NCBI GenBank assembly: GCA_016169945.1
Contig: JADLSH010000184.1
Location: 3,658,001 to 3,722,000, forward strand
Direction of reading: 5' to 3'
Length of the DNA stretch: 64,000 nucleotides
Source: Trachythela sp. YZ-2020
Taxonomy: Eukaryota; Cnidaria; Anthozoa; Malacalcyonacea; Clavulariidae
Below, piece after piece: positions 18,850 through 29,075 of this stretch. The position numbers and the translations under genes were made by a program. Within the stretch, counting starts at the first letter, position 1, and the number at the start of each line of letters is the position of its first letter. The notes below the pieces were generated by a model that saw only the letters and a list, made by a program, of their open reading frames with translations, did not search any database and was not told the origin of the DNA.

Positions 18850-18950
18850 AATTTTGTAGCAGTTATCTGGGGGTTCTCTCGAGGTTCTCTGGGGGTTCTC
18901 TCCGGGGTTCTTTTGGGGTTCTCTCGGGCTTCTCTCGACGTTCTCTGGCG
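18850..18950. repeat. Degenerate GGGGTTCTCT minisatellite
   Basis: About eight imperfect copies of a GGGGTTCTCTC-type unit (10-12 bp) lie between the Polinton tail and the zinc-finger ORF. Translations of either strand (Arg-Glu-Pro repeats) are artefacts of the repeat. Confidence 0.7.
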
Positions 18951-19051
18951 AGATGAGCAAATGAGCATGTGATCAGAGCAACTCATGAGAAGGCATAAAG
19001 GTGCGGTGCTGCTCAATAACAAGTCACTTTGAGACAATCCGAACTAGAGGA

Positions 19052-19620
19052 ATGAGCTGCCAATTTTGCGGAAAACAATTTAACCGTGATTTTAATCTGC
19101 GTAGACACGAAAAGGAGTACTGTCCACTACGCGAACAAGAAAGAAACATGTCTCAAACAGACTCGTATAGCCAGGAAAAGGATTTCCAAGACGATGTCTC
19201 GACAAATTCTACAGATAGGTCTGAAAGTTCGATGGCAACTGATAATGAGTCGGAAACTGAAGCCGAAACGGATCCTTGGATACCATTGATAGGAGAAGAA
19301 AAGCAAAGAAGTAATATAGCTTTTGAGGAAATGAAGAATAATCTCACAGACATTGGTCTTGATGCGCAATCTGCTAGAGATCAAGCTTACACAAAATATT
19401 CTGCCTGAACTCCAGAAAGAACTTGAAAATATTTATATGCAACGTCTCCTGTGGATGAAACAACTAAAGAAAGATCTCGTACATAGAAAAATAATGCAGA
19501 CAAAGGATGCGTTCATGGAAAACGATGACTTTGATCCAGAAGAAGCATTAGAAGCAGCTGTTAGGCTACGGTTTTACTGGAGAAAACGATGATGAAGACG
19601 ATTAACTGTTCCACAATAAG
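19052..19620 (+). pseudogene. C2H2 zinc-finger protein with acidic C-terminus, frameshifted
   Basis: ATG at 19052, MSCQFCGKQFNRDFNLRRHE then KEYC, a classical C2H2-type finger with the last ligand Cys instead of His. A Ser/Asp/Glu-rich linker follows (TDRSESSMATDNESETEAET). An extra base near 19,395 breaks the frame; the coding continues with LPELQKELENIYMQRLLWMK, KIMQTKDAF and DFDPEEALEAAV, ending in an acidic DDEDD near 19,600. About 180 residues in all. Such short one-finger proteins occur as cargo of invertebrate transposons; this one may belong to the Polinton or to a neighbour. Confidence 0.45.
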
Positions 19621-19990
19621 CTATATATAAATAGCACTTTATTAAGGACGGTACCGTATACAAAGTCAAACGTTCCAAGTTGGAAGAAAAGTCAAAGCTG
19701 GACAATTCCTTTAAAGACCTTTACTTGTGCACATATACTCTATTTAGCTGCCAATATAAACATGTAAATCAATATTACTTTAGAAATAGATTACAATGAA
19801 ACTTTTTAATCTCTGTGTTTGTCAATATATCAAAATTAATTAATGCATGCAGTGAAGCGGCGCGGTCGCACAATTAATACGCCTCGTTCTCATGTTTTGC
19901 TCTGAAAATCAGTACGATTTCGTATTCGTTAAACCACCTTTATCCTTCTTTTGAAAGCTGCGACACATATGATATGTATTATTCAATGTC
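19621..19990. other. Noncoding, no recognised feature
   Basis: AT-rich sequence between the zinc-finger ORF and the first minisatellite block. I see no gene or repeat boundary here. Confidence 0.5.
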
Positions 19991-20006
19991 CTCAGTTTAT
20001 ACTTTA

Positions 20007-20092
20007 ACATTAGGTACGGGTACGGGTACGTGTGGGGTACGTATAGGGGTACGTATAGGGGTGCGTGCAGGCGAACGTGCAGGCGTACGTAG
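20007..20092. repeat. Minisatellite block 1 (GGGTACGT type)
   Basis: Imperfect 6-12-bp units (GGTACG, then GGGGTACGTATA, then GTGCGTGCAGGC). It matches block 2 at 20895-21092 in motif and orientation, with a broken ORF between them. Confidence 0.75.
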
Positions 20093-20130
20093 CATCGGTT
20101 CGAAATGGAATACCTATGCATTAATCTGCT

Positions 20131-20642
20131 ATGGCTTGTAAAACAACAGATATCGTAGCAATCATGGACATGGATGGCTATACCATAAACAAAAGATTTC
20201 TCTCTAAATAATTGGGTCTGATAAAAATCGGCAAGACGGAAGCCATGTCTTTCTACGTTGGGATGAAATAAACCACAAAGATAGGAAGACCTGCTGTTTT
20301 GTTCAAAACAACATACATCAGCTGCCGTTTGGAGTGCCGCGGGGCACCAAAGCATTCCCAATTTCGTCTTTGGAGGGTATTATAGAGAATTTCTACCGTG
20401 AAACAAAAATAAACTCAAACTCTATAATGGCCAACAAAGGCGGGCATTTCGAAAGGGATTTTCTGGCAAACCTCAACATCCCTCCCGTAAATTTGGAATG
20501 CTTTGGTTGCCCCAAAGCAGGAAAACTGTTCGAGAAACTTTGGTTGGAAATCTGCGGCAACAACTCATCTTTCGACGCCTATCAACACTGTGCAAAGGTA
20601 GAAGTGGAAGCCTATGTAATGTGGCTGCAGAAGAATCTTTAA
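20131..20642 (+). pseudogene. Unrecognised ORF between two minisatellites, broken
   Basis: ATG at 20131 gives MACKTTDIVAIMDMDGYTIN and RFLSK, then TAA at about 20209. Two later frames appear to belong together: LGLIKIGKTEAMSFYVGMK and, from about 20,240, RWDEINHKDRKTCCFVQNN, QLPFGVPRGTKAFPISSLEG, ANKGGHFERDFLANLNIPP and VEVEAYVMWLQKNL to the stop at 20640-20642. The D-x-D-G motif, a HQLPFG block and a GGHxERD block suggest an enzyme-like fold of about 180 residues, possibly nuclease-related, but I do not recognise the family. Confidence 0.4.
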
Positions 20643-20894
20643 AGACAAGATATAAAACGGTTCTTTTAAGAACCACCACATTTACAAAAGAATATAAAAT
20701 GCTGTGTTCGATATCCCTAAGTCAACAGTTCAAACCCACACAAAACCAAAGCGAACATTTGCTTGTTGTCGAACAAGACGCTGGTTTTCCGTGCATACAC
20801 TCCATTTCAGTTTTAAACAAACTAATTTTTATATCTTATATCAATGGCTAGTTTTAATAAATAAAGGTTGACCAGATTTAATTTATAGCTTCAC

Positions 20895-21092
20895 GAAGAG
20901 GGGTACGTAGAGGGGTACGTAGAGGGGTACGTAGAGGGGTACGTAGAGGGGTACGTAGAGGAGTACGTAGAGGGGATACGTATAGAGGTACGTATAGAGG
21001 TACGTATAGGGGTACGTAGAGGGGTACGTAGAGAGGTACGTAGAGGGGTACGTAGAGGGGTACGTAGAGGGGTACGTAGAGGGGTACGTAAA
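20895..21092. repeat. Minisatellite block 2, 12-bp GGGGTACGTAGA unit
   Basis: About sixteen tandem copies of GGGGTACGTAGA, with GAGGTACGTATA variants in the middle. On the minus strand it reads as Leu-Arg-Thr-Pro and Ser-Thr-Tyr-Pro repeats, which are not a real protein. Confidence 0.9.
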
Positions 21093-21099
21093 AGCGAAA

Positions 21100-21600
21100 A
21101 CAAACGTGACGTCATATGGCGGGGAAAAAGAGCCTGGATGGGGAGGTTACCTAGTGCTATCGTATCTTCAACATTATGCGATGTCTGTGGTGACAGTCAG
21201 TAGGCTCACTATAAATGGCGAACACGTTTCAACTTTTAATTTGTAAATATTTGCCATTTCTTTCAATTCATTTCGATCTTTTTAAGCCGGACAACTTTGT
21301 TTTTTTACTTTTTCAAGTATTAAAACTATTAATGCAAAAAGCAAATGTATAAGAAATTAAATGTTACAAAGTATATATCAAATAAAATAGTACTTTATAG
21401 ACAAAATTCCATGGGAATAGTTCATTATTACCTTTTTCCAGTCTCTTGGTTTGTGTTTACAATAAATTTGCCAACAAGAACGTACAATTGTACAAATATG
21501 GCGTCCTTAATTTTGTTTACCATTTTATAGTTCCCGCCATCACGATTCTCGCGAGATTTTCGCGAGAAACTATGTCACGCGCCACGTGCTAGCCGCGCTT
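21100..21600. promoter_or_regulatory. Possible host promoter region (CRE, TCTCGCGAGA, CACGTG)
   Basis: GTGACGTCAT at about 21107, the TCTCGCGAGA palindrome at about 21546 followed by a second TTTCGCGAGA, and CACGTG at about 21582 lie in one CpG-containing patch in otherwise AT-rich DNA. TCTCGCGAGA is a known core motif of animal housekeeping promoters. No first exon could be attached to it. Confidence 0.3.
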
Positions 21601-22017
21601 ACAACCTAACAACTAGTATTTTGTCGTATTTTTGGCTTTCACTAATAAGGATTTGTTGTGAAATATATAGGAGATAGCCGAGTTTTGTTACCTCCCTCAT
21701 AGTATTTGGAAATCAGATGATAAGCGGATATCGAGTGTATAGTATATAACTTCTCGAATAACTAGGTATCTTAAGATTTCCGTACCAGAATTGGCTTAAT
21801 TTAAAAGCGCTTATTACCATGTATTATTACTAACGGCCACCAACTTGAGACTGAATTTGCCATCGTTGATTGAAATATTTCTTACATAAATGAACTTTAA
21901 TAGAAATATTTGCGGTTTGCCTTCAATTGTTGGTAAACATGAGGACCTGTTTTATATCACTCCAAGCAAACATGACCAAATACGAACCGGTTAATAATTG
22001 CCGGTCGAAAATATATT
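21601..22017. other. Intergenic, no recognised feature
   Basis: No supported ORF; ordinary AT-rich sequence. Confidence 0.5.
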
Positions 22018-22206
22018 TTAAGTCTGGTTTACACTGGCAATTTTGTCGGCGACTTTTTTCTTCCTGATTGATGTGATCGAGTGAATGACATATCAACGTA
22101 TAATCGATCCCATGATAGTCACATACTTTGTTCGTGAGTCGACTCATTCGCATGCATCAGGAGGAGAATAATCGCCGACAAAATTGTTTGTGTGAACCAC
22201 GCTTAA
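22018..22206. mobile_element. MITE with TTAA duplication
   Basis: TTAA at 22018-22021 and 22203-22206 encloses about 181 bp. The ends share the inverted block AATTTTGTCGGCGA, and outside it TGGTTTACAC corresponds to TGGTTCACAC. No ORF. TTAA suggests mobilisation by a piggyBac- or Kolobok-type enzyme. Confidence 0.75.
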
Positions 22207-23030
22207 CCAGCAGTATACATACTGTACATAAAGAAAAAGCAATTAATCAATAAATAAAATGACAATGGCTTGGAAAAGAGCAAAGATATCATTTTCAATC
22301 ATTCGATCTGCTCTCTTATGCCTTCGATGATCGAGAAGAATAAGAAAGAAACAATTTTAATGCAAAAGAAACAGATATTGACATAGAGACGGAGACTGCA
22401 AAAATCCACTAGTCACTAGTTTATTAATTTTTCAGCGAAAAGGATTGTTCGTTTTTTAAACTTGAACCAAATGACAATTTTTAAATATTATAGACCGGGA
22501 CTAATTTTAATCTATGTAAATTTTTGACGAGCTTCTAAATAAAATTAGTATTATATAAATCAATAAATAATTAAAATGTGTCTTGCCAAACAATAAGCTT
22601 AAAATAAAAGTGGCAACATTTATGCATGAAAAGTATCTAATCTTATTCCATACGTTAGCGCTTTTCAAATGGAATTAAAATTCGATAGTTTTGCGTCGAA
22701 TTGCCAACGGCAACGGTGGAAAAACTAACGATTCCCATCGGCAATTTTCACTCGATTCTAATTTGGTCATTTTCCCTTATAATGATACAAAAAACATATC
22801 ATTGGACAGCTAAAAGCCTGATTTTTGTTGCTGTGTAAAATATTTATCGATAAACTCAATATGCACAATAATAATACATGTACAATAATGCATGCATCTA
22901 TATTTTATTAGACTTGCTTCGCTCTGTTCTTGTTAAGATTGCCTCATATTGAGGCTATCAAATGATAATGCAGATTGACTATCTTTCTAATGCTTGAGCT
23001 GTTATGCTACAAATATTCCATCGGAGAAGC
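22207..23030. other. Intergenic, AT-rich
   Basis: No gene is seen. The last part is the 3' flank of the cysteine-rich gene on the minus strand. Confidence 0.5.
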
Positions 23031-23870
23031 TTAATCAACACAAATGCCATTAAAATCACAATGGCTTTCAACACAATCTTGATAATCGCCATCACACGAT
23101 TCGCCAAGTTGACGGTCTTCATAACAAATAAGTCCCTGACCACAGCTACGGCCTGGACCACAGGGATATCCAGCTACACATGGTTCACCGGCTTTTCGTG
23201 GTGAGTGATAACATCTGCGAAATTCAATCATAGAATATTATATATATTCAGAAATAGAATAAGGAATAACAACTTACACATGATATTAATAAACCAGTGT
23301 TTCCTTCGTCTTTTCTCTTTATCAAATCGTGCGCTTATGAGTTATGTAAGTAAGTAAGTAAGTAACGACGATAGAATACGAAAATTTTGTTGCTGTCAAT
23401 ATCAATGGAAATGACCTACTTACTTCTTAAGATCTTTTGAGCTTTGCGAAACATTGATTGACAGTGCTCTGACCACAAGAACCAGTCCTCGTACGTGAAT
23501 GTGAGCAAGCCCATGACATAATGCTTTAACACACTCTGTAGCCTAATTTTTGTATTCCTTTCGCATTTGAAACTACCAAATATACGTTACCCGAAAAAAA
23601 ATTAGACTAAACTATTAATACTTGTTACCTGTGGACACCGGGTTGGCAAGACAAGCCAGAACCACAAGGCCTGGTTGCATGGCACCGATCACCCGTTTTA
23701 CCAGGTCCGCGACATTTATGATAAAACGCTTCGCACCTCAAGCCTTCTTTACAGGGGCAAAATGCAGAGCAGCCATCTCCCTCCTCACCTGAATCACACC
23801 ACCAGCCATGGACAACTGAAGAGTCAAGTAACACTAGCAGAGCAAGTGTTAGTATGCAGATTTTGTTCAT
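23031..23870 (-). CDS. Secreted cysteine-rich peptide, two exons (copy A)
   Basis: Exon 1 is 23870-23629 and exon 2 is 23214-23031, joined across a 414-bp GT-AG intron (GTAACA donor, TTCGCAG acceptor); the phase matches and 141 residues result. Residues 1-22 form a signal peptide (MNKICILTLALLVLLDSSVV). The mature part has paired CxxC-type cysteine clusters (GDGCSAFCPC, CGSGLSCQPG, CGPGRSCGQG, VESHCDFNGICVD), like Dickkopf/colipase/prokineticin-type disulfide repeats. Acts outside the cell; could be a signalling antagonist, defence peptide or toxin-like protein, and the sequence does not decide. A TTTCAG acceptor 6 bp before the ATG implies a 5'UTR intron. Confidence 0.75.
23215..23628 (-). 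other. Intron of cysteine-rich gene copy A
   Basis: Bounded by a GTAACA donor and a TTCGCAG acceptor on the minus strand. Contains a short GTAA/AAGT run (about 23345-23362) and no ORF. Confidence 0.7.
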
Positions 23871-23997
23871 GGCTGCCTGAAACAAGAGAAAAAGTTTAAA
23901 AAAGCACAGGGATTGATGGCCAAGTGTAACCGGCCTGCATGAAAATATATTTTATTAAGCTGAACTTCACTATATTCATCTCACGATTTTTGGGGCA

Positions 23998-24165
23998 TCT
24001 CGTTCAATAGGACTAATAGTAGAACGTGTTTTGTAGATGTAATATTCGAACGAAAATTTATATACATTTTTAGACCTAACCACGAGCAATTGCGAAAAAT
24101 GCAACTTTAGGCCATCTGGCAGGAATCGAACCTACAGTCCTGCGATTCCGGCTTCTTACCCTTTG
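23998..24165 (-). mobile_element. tRNA-derived SINE, partial
   Basis: CTCGTTCAATAGGACTAATA through GCAATTGCGAAAAATGCAAC to a tRNA-like TGCGATTCCGG end. The same body recurs at 25822-25990 and 38455-38600. The pol III head (minus strand) is largely missing here. Confidence 0.65.
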
Positions 24166-25310
24166 ATTGCTATATCTTGCTCCGTATCTTCAGACAATCA
24201 GTTGACTGTCATGAAAATTTGACATTTGTGATCATGCCTTAATATTTGTTGCGAATTCTACATCTCTCTTCTTATTGGTCTACGCAATGGCAAATGATAC
24301 GCTCATGTTCATTAGTTCTTGTCTTCTAATTGTCGCTCTGCTTCTAGCGGTCTTTTTTATTTGAATTATTTCCATGGGAAAAGAAAATTTATAACAAAAC
24401 AAGGATAAAAAGCACAAAAGAGGATTAAAAACTTGCATTATAACATGGCTGACTAAAATCATTATAAACGATTATGAAACTAATTGACGTAATTTGTGAG
24501 TCGTTTTCCAATATGATGACAGTTAGATGAGTATATGCAGAAGATTTAATTATGTCATGTTCAACTTATATTTACCTTTCATGTTTTTAAATATCATTTT
24601 CACATGCAAACTACTAAGCATTTTATAGCGGTTGATTATAAAATGTTCTCTTATTACTTGTCCAATTAGTTATTGTCAGAGACTTTTCCCTTTTATGATA
24701 TGTAAAACATTCAGTTACCAATTTAAAGCAATGGCCAAACAAAATGCAAATGTTGTTGATGTTAAATAGCATCGTAAAATTATTATATTCAGTTCTGAAG
24801 ATTTCAAATGAATTGAATTGAATACTGAATTTTGTTTTTTGCCTTAACATTAAAATACAAAATACAAATATGCAAAAACAAGAAAGAAAAGGAATGGAAA
24901 TTAAGAAAGGTGAACAGTACGGTTTTATAGCCGAATTTTAATGGTTATATTTTTAATCCCTTCAGCCTAACACTCACATTAATTCCAGTGATTTCTCGTG
25001 AACAATAAACACCTAAAATGACTCGACACGATTCAAGTTTTCTTTAGTCACTTTAATCCCTGCCGACAAGGTCAAAAGAAGAAAATTGAAGAAATGTTTT
25101 CATACTTGTTAAAATAATATAAATGTTGGGTTTGAGAAACACGAAACATCTCAACTTCAACAAATTATTGATTTAACACTGGAATTGTGCTCCAAAAGTA
25201 AAACCTAGATTTGGAAACCATCGTGAATTTAGCTGACAATAGCCCAGGTAACAAACAGCTGACGTGGATCTTAGTACCCCTTTGCTCTATTCAATTAAAC
25301 CAAAACATAT
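24166..25310. other. Intergenic, AT-rich
   Basis: No supported gene. Short ORFs here lack codon structure and are not annotated. Confidence 0.5.
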
Positions 25311-25547
25311 TAAGCCCCGGTTAAGCGTGAACAAGAGTTGCATGAGCATTGATGAGACTTGACTAGATATTACCACCACTGATCACAAAGAGTATAGCCA
25401 CTCTCATCAAAATTTGAATAAGCTCAAAGTTGATGTGAGTTGATGAGGGTGCTTGGGAGTCAATGAAAGTTGAGTCAAACATGTACACGAGCTAAAGTTG
25501 AAACTCTCGTCAACTCTCATCCTCGTTTGACTGGGGCTTTACTCGGC
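25311..25547. mobile_element. MITE with imperfect inverted repeats
   Basis: The left end TAAGCCCCGGTTAAGCGTGA pairs with the right end CGTTTGACTGGGGCTTTAC when inverted. The interior is rich in GTTGATGAG-like repeats. About 235 bp, no ORF. Confidence 0.6.
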
Positions 25548-25814
25548 CATCCATATCCTTGGAAAACAATTTGAACAAAGTACAACTGTACAAGCTTTTG
25601 CTGCACGCGACCAACACTTAAGCTTTTTGTAACCTGTCTTTCCCCCAATTCCGGAAACATTCCGAGCGTAAACGTTTATTTTAAGTATACTTCTAAATTA
25701 TTAGAACATGGAGCATTAGCGCACAAAATCAATTCAGGAACTGTCAGTTATAGGCCTAGGACTAGGGGAACCGAAAAGAACTATTGACTTACTTGCTATA
25801 TATATCAAAATATT

Positions 25815-26035
25815 TTTCTCGGCATCTCGTCCGATAGGACTGATAGTAAAAGGTGTTTGTAGATGGAATATTCGAACGAAAAATTTATACACAATTTTAG
25901 ACCTAGCCAGGAGCAGTTGCGAAAAATGCAACTTTAGGCCCTCTGGCAGGAATGGAACACGCGGCCCTGCGACTCCGGCGTACCGCTCCAACCAACCGAG
26001 CAACAGAGTCCAGCTGCTGGGCATCAACCGCAAAT
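25815..26035 (-). mobile_element. tRNA-derived SINE with pol III head
   Basis: Read on the minus strand, the tRNA-like head contains an A-box-like and a B-box-like region (around GCCAGAGGGCC), followed by GTTGCATTTTTCGCAACTGC and the family body. The sequence GCTGCTGGGCATCAACC marks the 5' side. Same family as 23998-24165 and 38455-38600. Confidence 0.7.
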
Positions 26036-26094
26036 TCGTGTCAATATATGATGAGAGCGACGTCGGTACAAGGCATGGGAAAATATCAAGATTT

Positions 26095-26165
26095 TTTTCC
26101 CGGCATCTCGTTCGATAGGGCTAATAGTAGAATTAAGGTGTTTGGATATCTACGTCTACAAACAC
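26095..26165 (-). mobile_element. SINE tail fragment
   Basis: CCCGGCATCTCGTTCGATAG followed by GGCTAATAGTAGAA repeats the tail of the SINE copies at 25.8 and 24.0 kb. It stands next to the 25.8-kb copy, so it may be a partial tandem copy. Confidence 0.55.
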
Positions 26166-26239
26166 CTTGCTATATATACCATGTATCAGAACAAACTATG
26201 TATGGAAATATTTGCCATCAATTCCAACCTTAACGAAGT

Positions 26240-26836
26240 AGGTCATTATATAGTTACATCACTCGTTACAAAAACTAAGCCCATGTGTTCTTCGTGGTAT
26301 TTTTAGCATTATACTATTTGCAGTGTATAACTGACTGCTGGGCATTAACCGATTTGCAGTTCATGCAACTTGACAGTGATAATTTCAAGCTGCATGAAGT
26401 TCATTGGTCAGTTTAAAACCTCTGTTGCAGCGCAAACCTAGTCCTTTCATGCCGAACAATAAAACATTACGAAACAAGCATGCATGAAAAATTGCACAAA
26501 TTCATTAACTGAATTTGGATTTGCTGACAATGGGCGAGTTAGTATCTTCGGTATATCCAAAAATATGTATGTTTAGCTTAATGGTGGTGTCTTGTTCTAG
26601 CCTTAGGTATTGTAGCCGCAATAAATTTAAGGTTAAAGAGATTTGAAAATGTTACGATCAGTTTATCGATTGATTGATAACATTATTAAAGTGTCAAGTC
26701 TTATAGCAGAACACCTGTGTTCCACTAATCGGGGAAACTTAGTTTATGGGCATCTGAATCTCATTGTTTTGGTAAATCACTTACAAATTACGTTTATAAG
26801 TATCATTATCAATGTTAATTATCTTATTCAGCCATG
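26240..26836. other. Intergenic, no recognised feature
   Basis: AT-rich, no supported gene. A fragment of the SINE motif (CTGCTGGGCATTAACCG) occurs at about 26336-26352. Confidence 0.45.
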
Positions 26837-27051
26837 TTAGTGCTTGTTTTTAATCATCTTTTCTGCTTTTTTCCCTGAGCTTGATATAATTCCCAAGGAA
26901 ATAAAAAGAACCGCCAGTAACAGAGTGGCAATTAGGAAGGCGCGACTCAATGAACATGACAAATTACTTTCAGCTGACCAATCGCGAGCGGACCCGTAAT
27001 TGGCATTAAAGCAAGACCACAGCAGTTCATATTTCATACCAATCAAGTTGC
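26837..27051 (-). CDS. Claudin/PMP22-like membrane-protein exon
   Basis: An acceptor (TATCTTCTAG) on the minus strand precedes an exon starting at 27051 that reads NLIGMKYELLWSCFNANYGS, then ESNLSCSLSRAFLIATLLLA and VLFISLGII before a short polar tail ending KNKH at 26837. A W-x-C pattern, a loop Cys and an R-A-F motif entering a transmembrane helix resemble the first loop and second helix of claudin/PMP22-type four-pass proteins. The other exons are not found, and a truncated copy of its end lies at about 38068-38112. Could be a pseudogene exon. Confidence 0.4.
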
Positions 27052-27226
27052 CTAGAAGATACAGAGCAAAGAATACAAGATATAGTTATTAGAAGGTATG
27101 TTAGATAGTTTCATACACTTTGAGCTTTAAATTGAACGTAATTTCTTTAATCCAAGTCAGAATTGGCAATTTCAATTCCTTCCACTAGTTCAAAAGCATT
27201 TTTGGTTGCACAGCTCTTTAACTTTA

Positions 27227-27422
27227 AGCTCCGTACAGACGAGCAAGTTTTCCTTACAAATTTTATTTGCTCGTGTGTATGACATGGAGCCTTGTCTCAA
27301 AGTTAGTCATACCAGCTCTTGAAAAACTGATCGAAAAAACAAACTTGTTTGCATGCTGTACACACGAACAAATACACTTGTCAAGTTTCCAAGGAAACTT
27401 TGTTTCTCTGTACGGGGCTTTA
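27227..27422. mobile_element. MITE with imperfect inverted repeats
   Basis: AAGCTCCGTACAGACGAGCA on the left pairs with the inverted right end, which reads TAAAGCCCCGTACAGAGAAA. About 195 bp, no ORF. Confidence 0.55.
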
Positions 27423-27869
27423 TATGGGTTTTACCACCATGTTACGTGCAAGACATTATCTTTTGCCAAAGTATTTTAGATAGCCGCTGTTATGTTTGAT
27501 TCTTTTCTGGTTTCTTTTGTACGTTTCAGGCAGTCATGGACAAAGTCTGTGTACTAACATTCGCTCTACTAGTATTACTTGACACTGCAGTTGTCCTTGG
27601 CTGTCAATTTGCATCGGAGGGACGTGGCTGTCTCCAAGCTGGTGATTCGTGTTCTGGATTCGTGCCCCGTCTTCGTAGACCGCCGCCTCCGTCGTATAAG
27701 GGCAAATTTGGTAGTGGCCGATATTATTCACCGGGTATCGTATATACAAATTCATAACTTGAAAATTTTAGGAATACGAAAATTAGATACAATAGCTAAA
27801 GAAATTGTTGGATCACAAGAAGTTTTCTACGATATCGGACCATCTAGCCCTTTGCTCAGGTGTTATTGA

Positions 27870-28740
27870 CAAAAGGTGTGTTGAGTGTGTAACAAGACAA
27901 AGCCGGAGATGTAATTCACTGCTAAAATGAGGAAAACGGAGCGCCGAAGAGCATCAACTAACATAACTTCGTATAAACTATCACAATCTTTTTCGATATC
28001 TTGTCTGGCTCTTGAGATATGATTCTATTAATTTCCTCTGCCAAGAGGTTACGTTTTTATCTCTGTTTGTTTGTGTGCGTGTGTGTGTGTTTGTTTGTTT
28101 GTCTGTTGGCAGGACAACTAAAAAACTATCAAACAGTTTAAAATGGAAATTGGAGAACTAATGGCCGTATGGCCGTTAATAGGGATGTATAATTGTATGT
28201 ATAATTTATGTGAAAGCAATGACGTAGCAATGCGTAATTTAATTGTGCATGCATCATTTATGTATGATATTAGACTTAATGCAGTATTACGAATTTTGAT
28301 ATTTTTCCGTTGATTTCCGAGATAATTGACCGAGTGGGGCTGGTGCATTATGCTGGTCGCGAATCGGACATGCTGGTTGACTTTTACGTTTTGGAGTTGC
28401 TTTTGCTGGTTTTTCGGTCCGTTTTGAGTTATATTTTAATGTTTCGTCTCTGTGGCGAAGGTATGACGTAGGTTCTGGGGGGAGTGGTATAAGCCTCTGC
28501 GAATTCTGGTCTCTTGGTAAATTTGACTAGCAAAATATTTTTATTATTATTTTACGTTTTACGTCATGCAAATAATATATTTTACTTATTTTACATGATG
28601 TTTGAGAATTTGGGCGTATTCAGCATTGATTCAATGCAGTCTCGGAGCGCCCTCTATTTATAATTATATTATTGGGATTAACTAAGTAAGCGTTACGTCT
28701 CTTACCCTGCACTAGGGATTTGGAAAATATCTTTGCGATA
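27870..28740. other. Intron-like region of copy B with (TG)n tract
   Basis: Between the exon-1 and exon-2 remnants. A GT/TTTG-rich tract lies at 28066-28106. No gene. Confidence 0.5.
28066..28106. repeat. GT/TTTG microsatellite
   Basis: TTTGTTTGTGTGCGTGTGTG and further GTTT units. Low complexity only. Confidence 0.8.
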
Positions 28741-28959
28741 CGTTCTTTTTTCTACAGATGTTATCACGAACCACGAAGACGCGGTGGGCCAGTTTGATGA
28801 TCAATCCCTGTGCCCCAAGCCATTACTGGTGACACCACTACAACATGGTTTGCGTTGAAGTTCGACGAATTGGTGAATCTTGACTTAATGTCATTTACGT
28901 GTTATTACTCCTTTTGCAATGATCAGGATATCTGTGAGAAGGAATTATTTATTAGTACA

Positions 28960-29075
28960 GGTAATAATATGGTTTCGAGTGCAATTTGGATGTTCCAATT
29001 TGAGTTTTTCAAAGACCTGAAACCTGCATGTTTCATCCAAATTTAACGAGAAACCATACTATTACTTATTAATAA
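28960..29075. repeat. Imperfect hairpin repeat, related to 33040-33220
   Basis: GGTTTCGAGTGCAATTTGGA is followed by its imperfect complement (CATCCAAATTTAACGAGAAA) about 70 bp on. Related blocks recur, inverted, at 33.04-33.22 kb, suggesting a MITE family. Confidence 0.5.

Larger units (their letters stand above)
27536..28830 (+). pseudogene. Secreted cysteine-rich peptide paralogue (copy B), broken
   Basis: The start context TTTCAGGCAGTCATGG matches copy A. Residues 1-22 form a signal peptide (MDKVCVLTFALLVLLDTAVV) and the mature part begins with CQFASEGRGC and GDSCSGF, then departs from the family (RLRRPPPPSYKG) and stops at 27757. An exon-2 remnant follows a TTTTTTCTACAG acceptor at 28758 and reads CYHEPRRRGGPV before two stops. 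So the exon order of copy A is conserved but both exons are damaged. The direction is opposite to copy A. Confidence 0.6.

Noticed and set aside
18733..19037. Minus-strand Arg-Glu-Pro-rich ORFs
   Set aside because: They arise from the GGGGTTCTCT minisatellite; no start context or conservation.
20891..21115. Minus-strand Leu-Arg-Thr-Pro / Ser-Thr-Tyr-Pro repeat protein
   Set aside because: It is the 12-bp minisatellite read in one frame.
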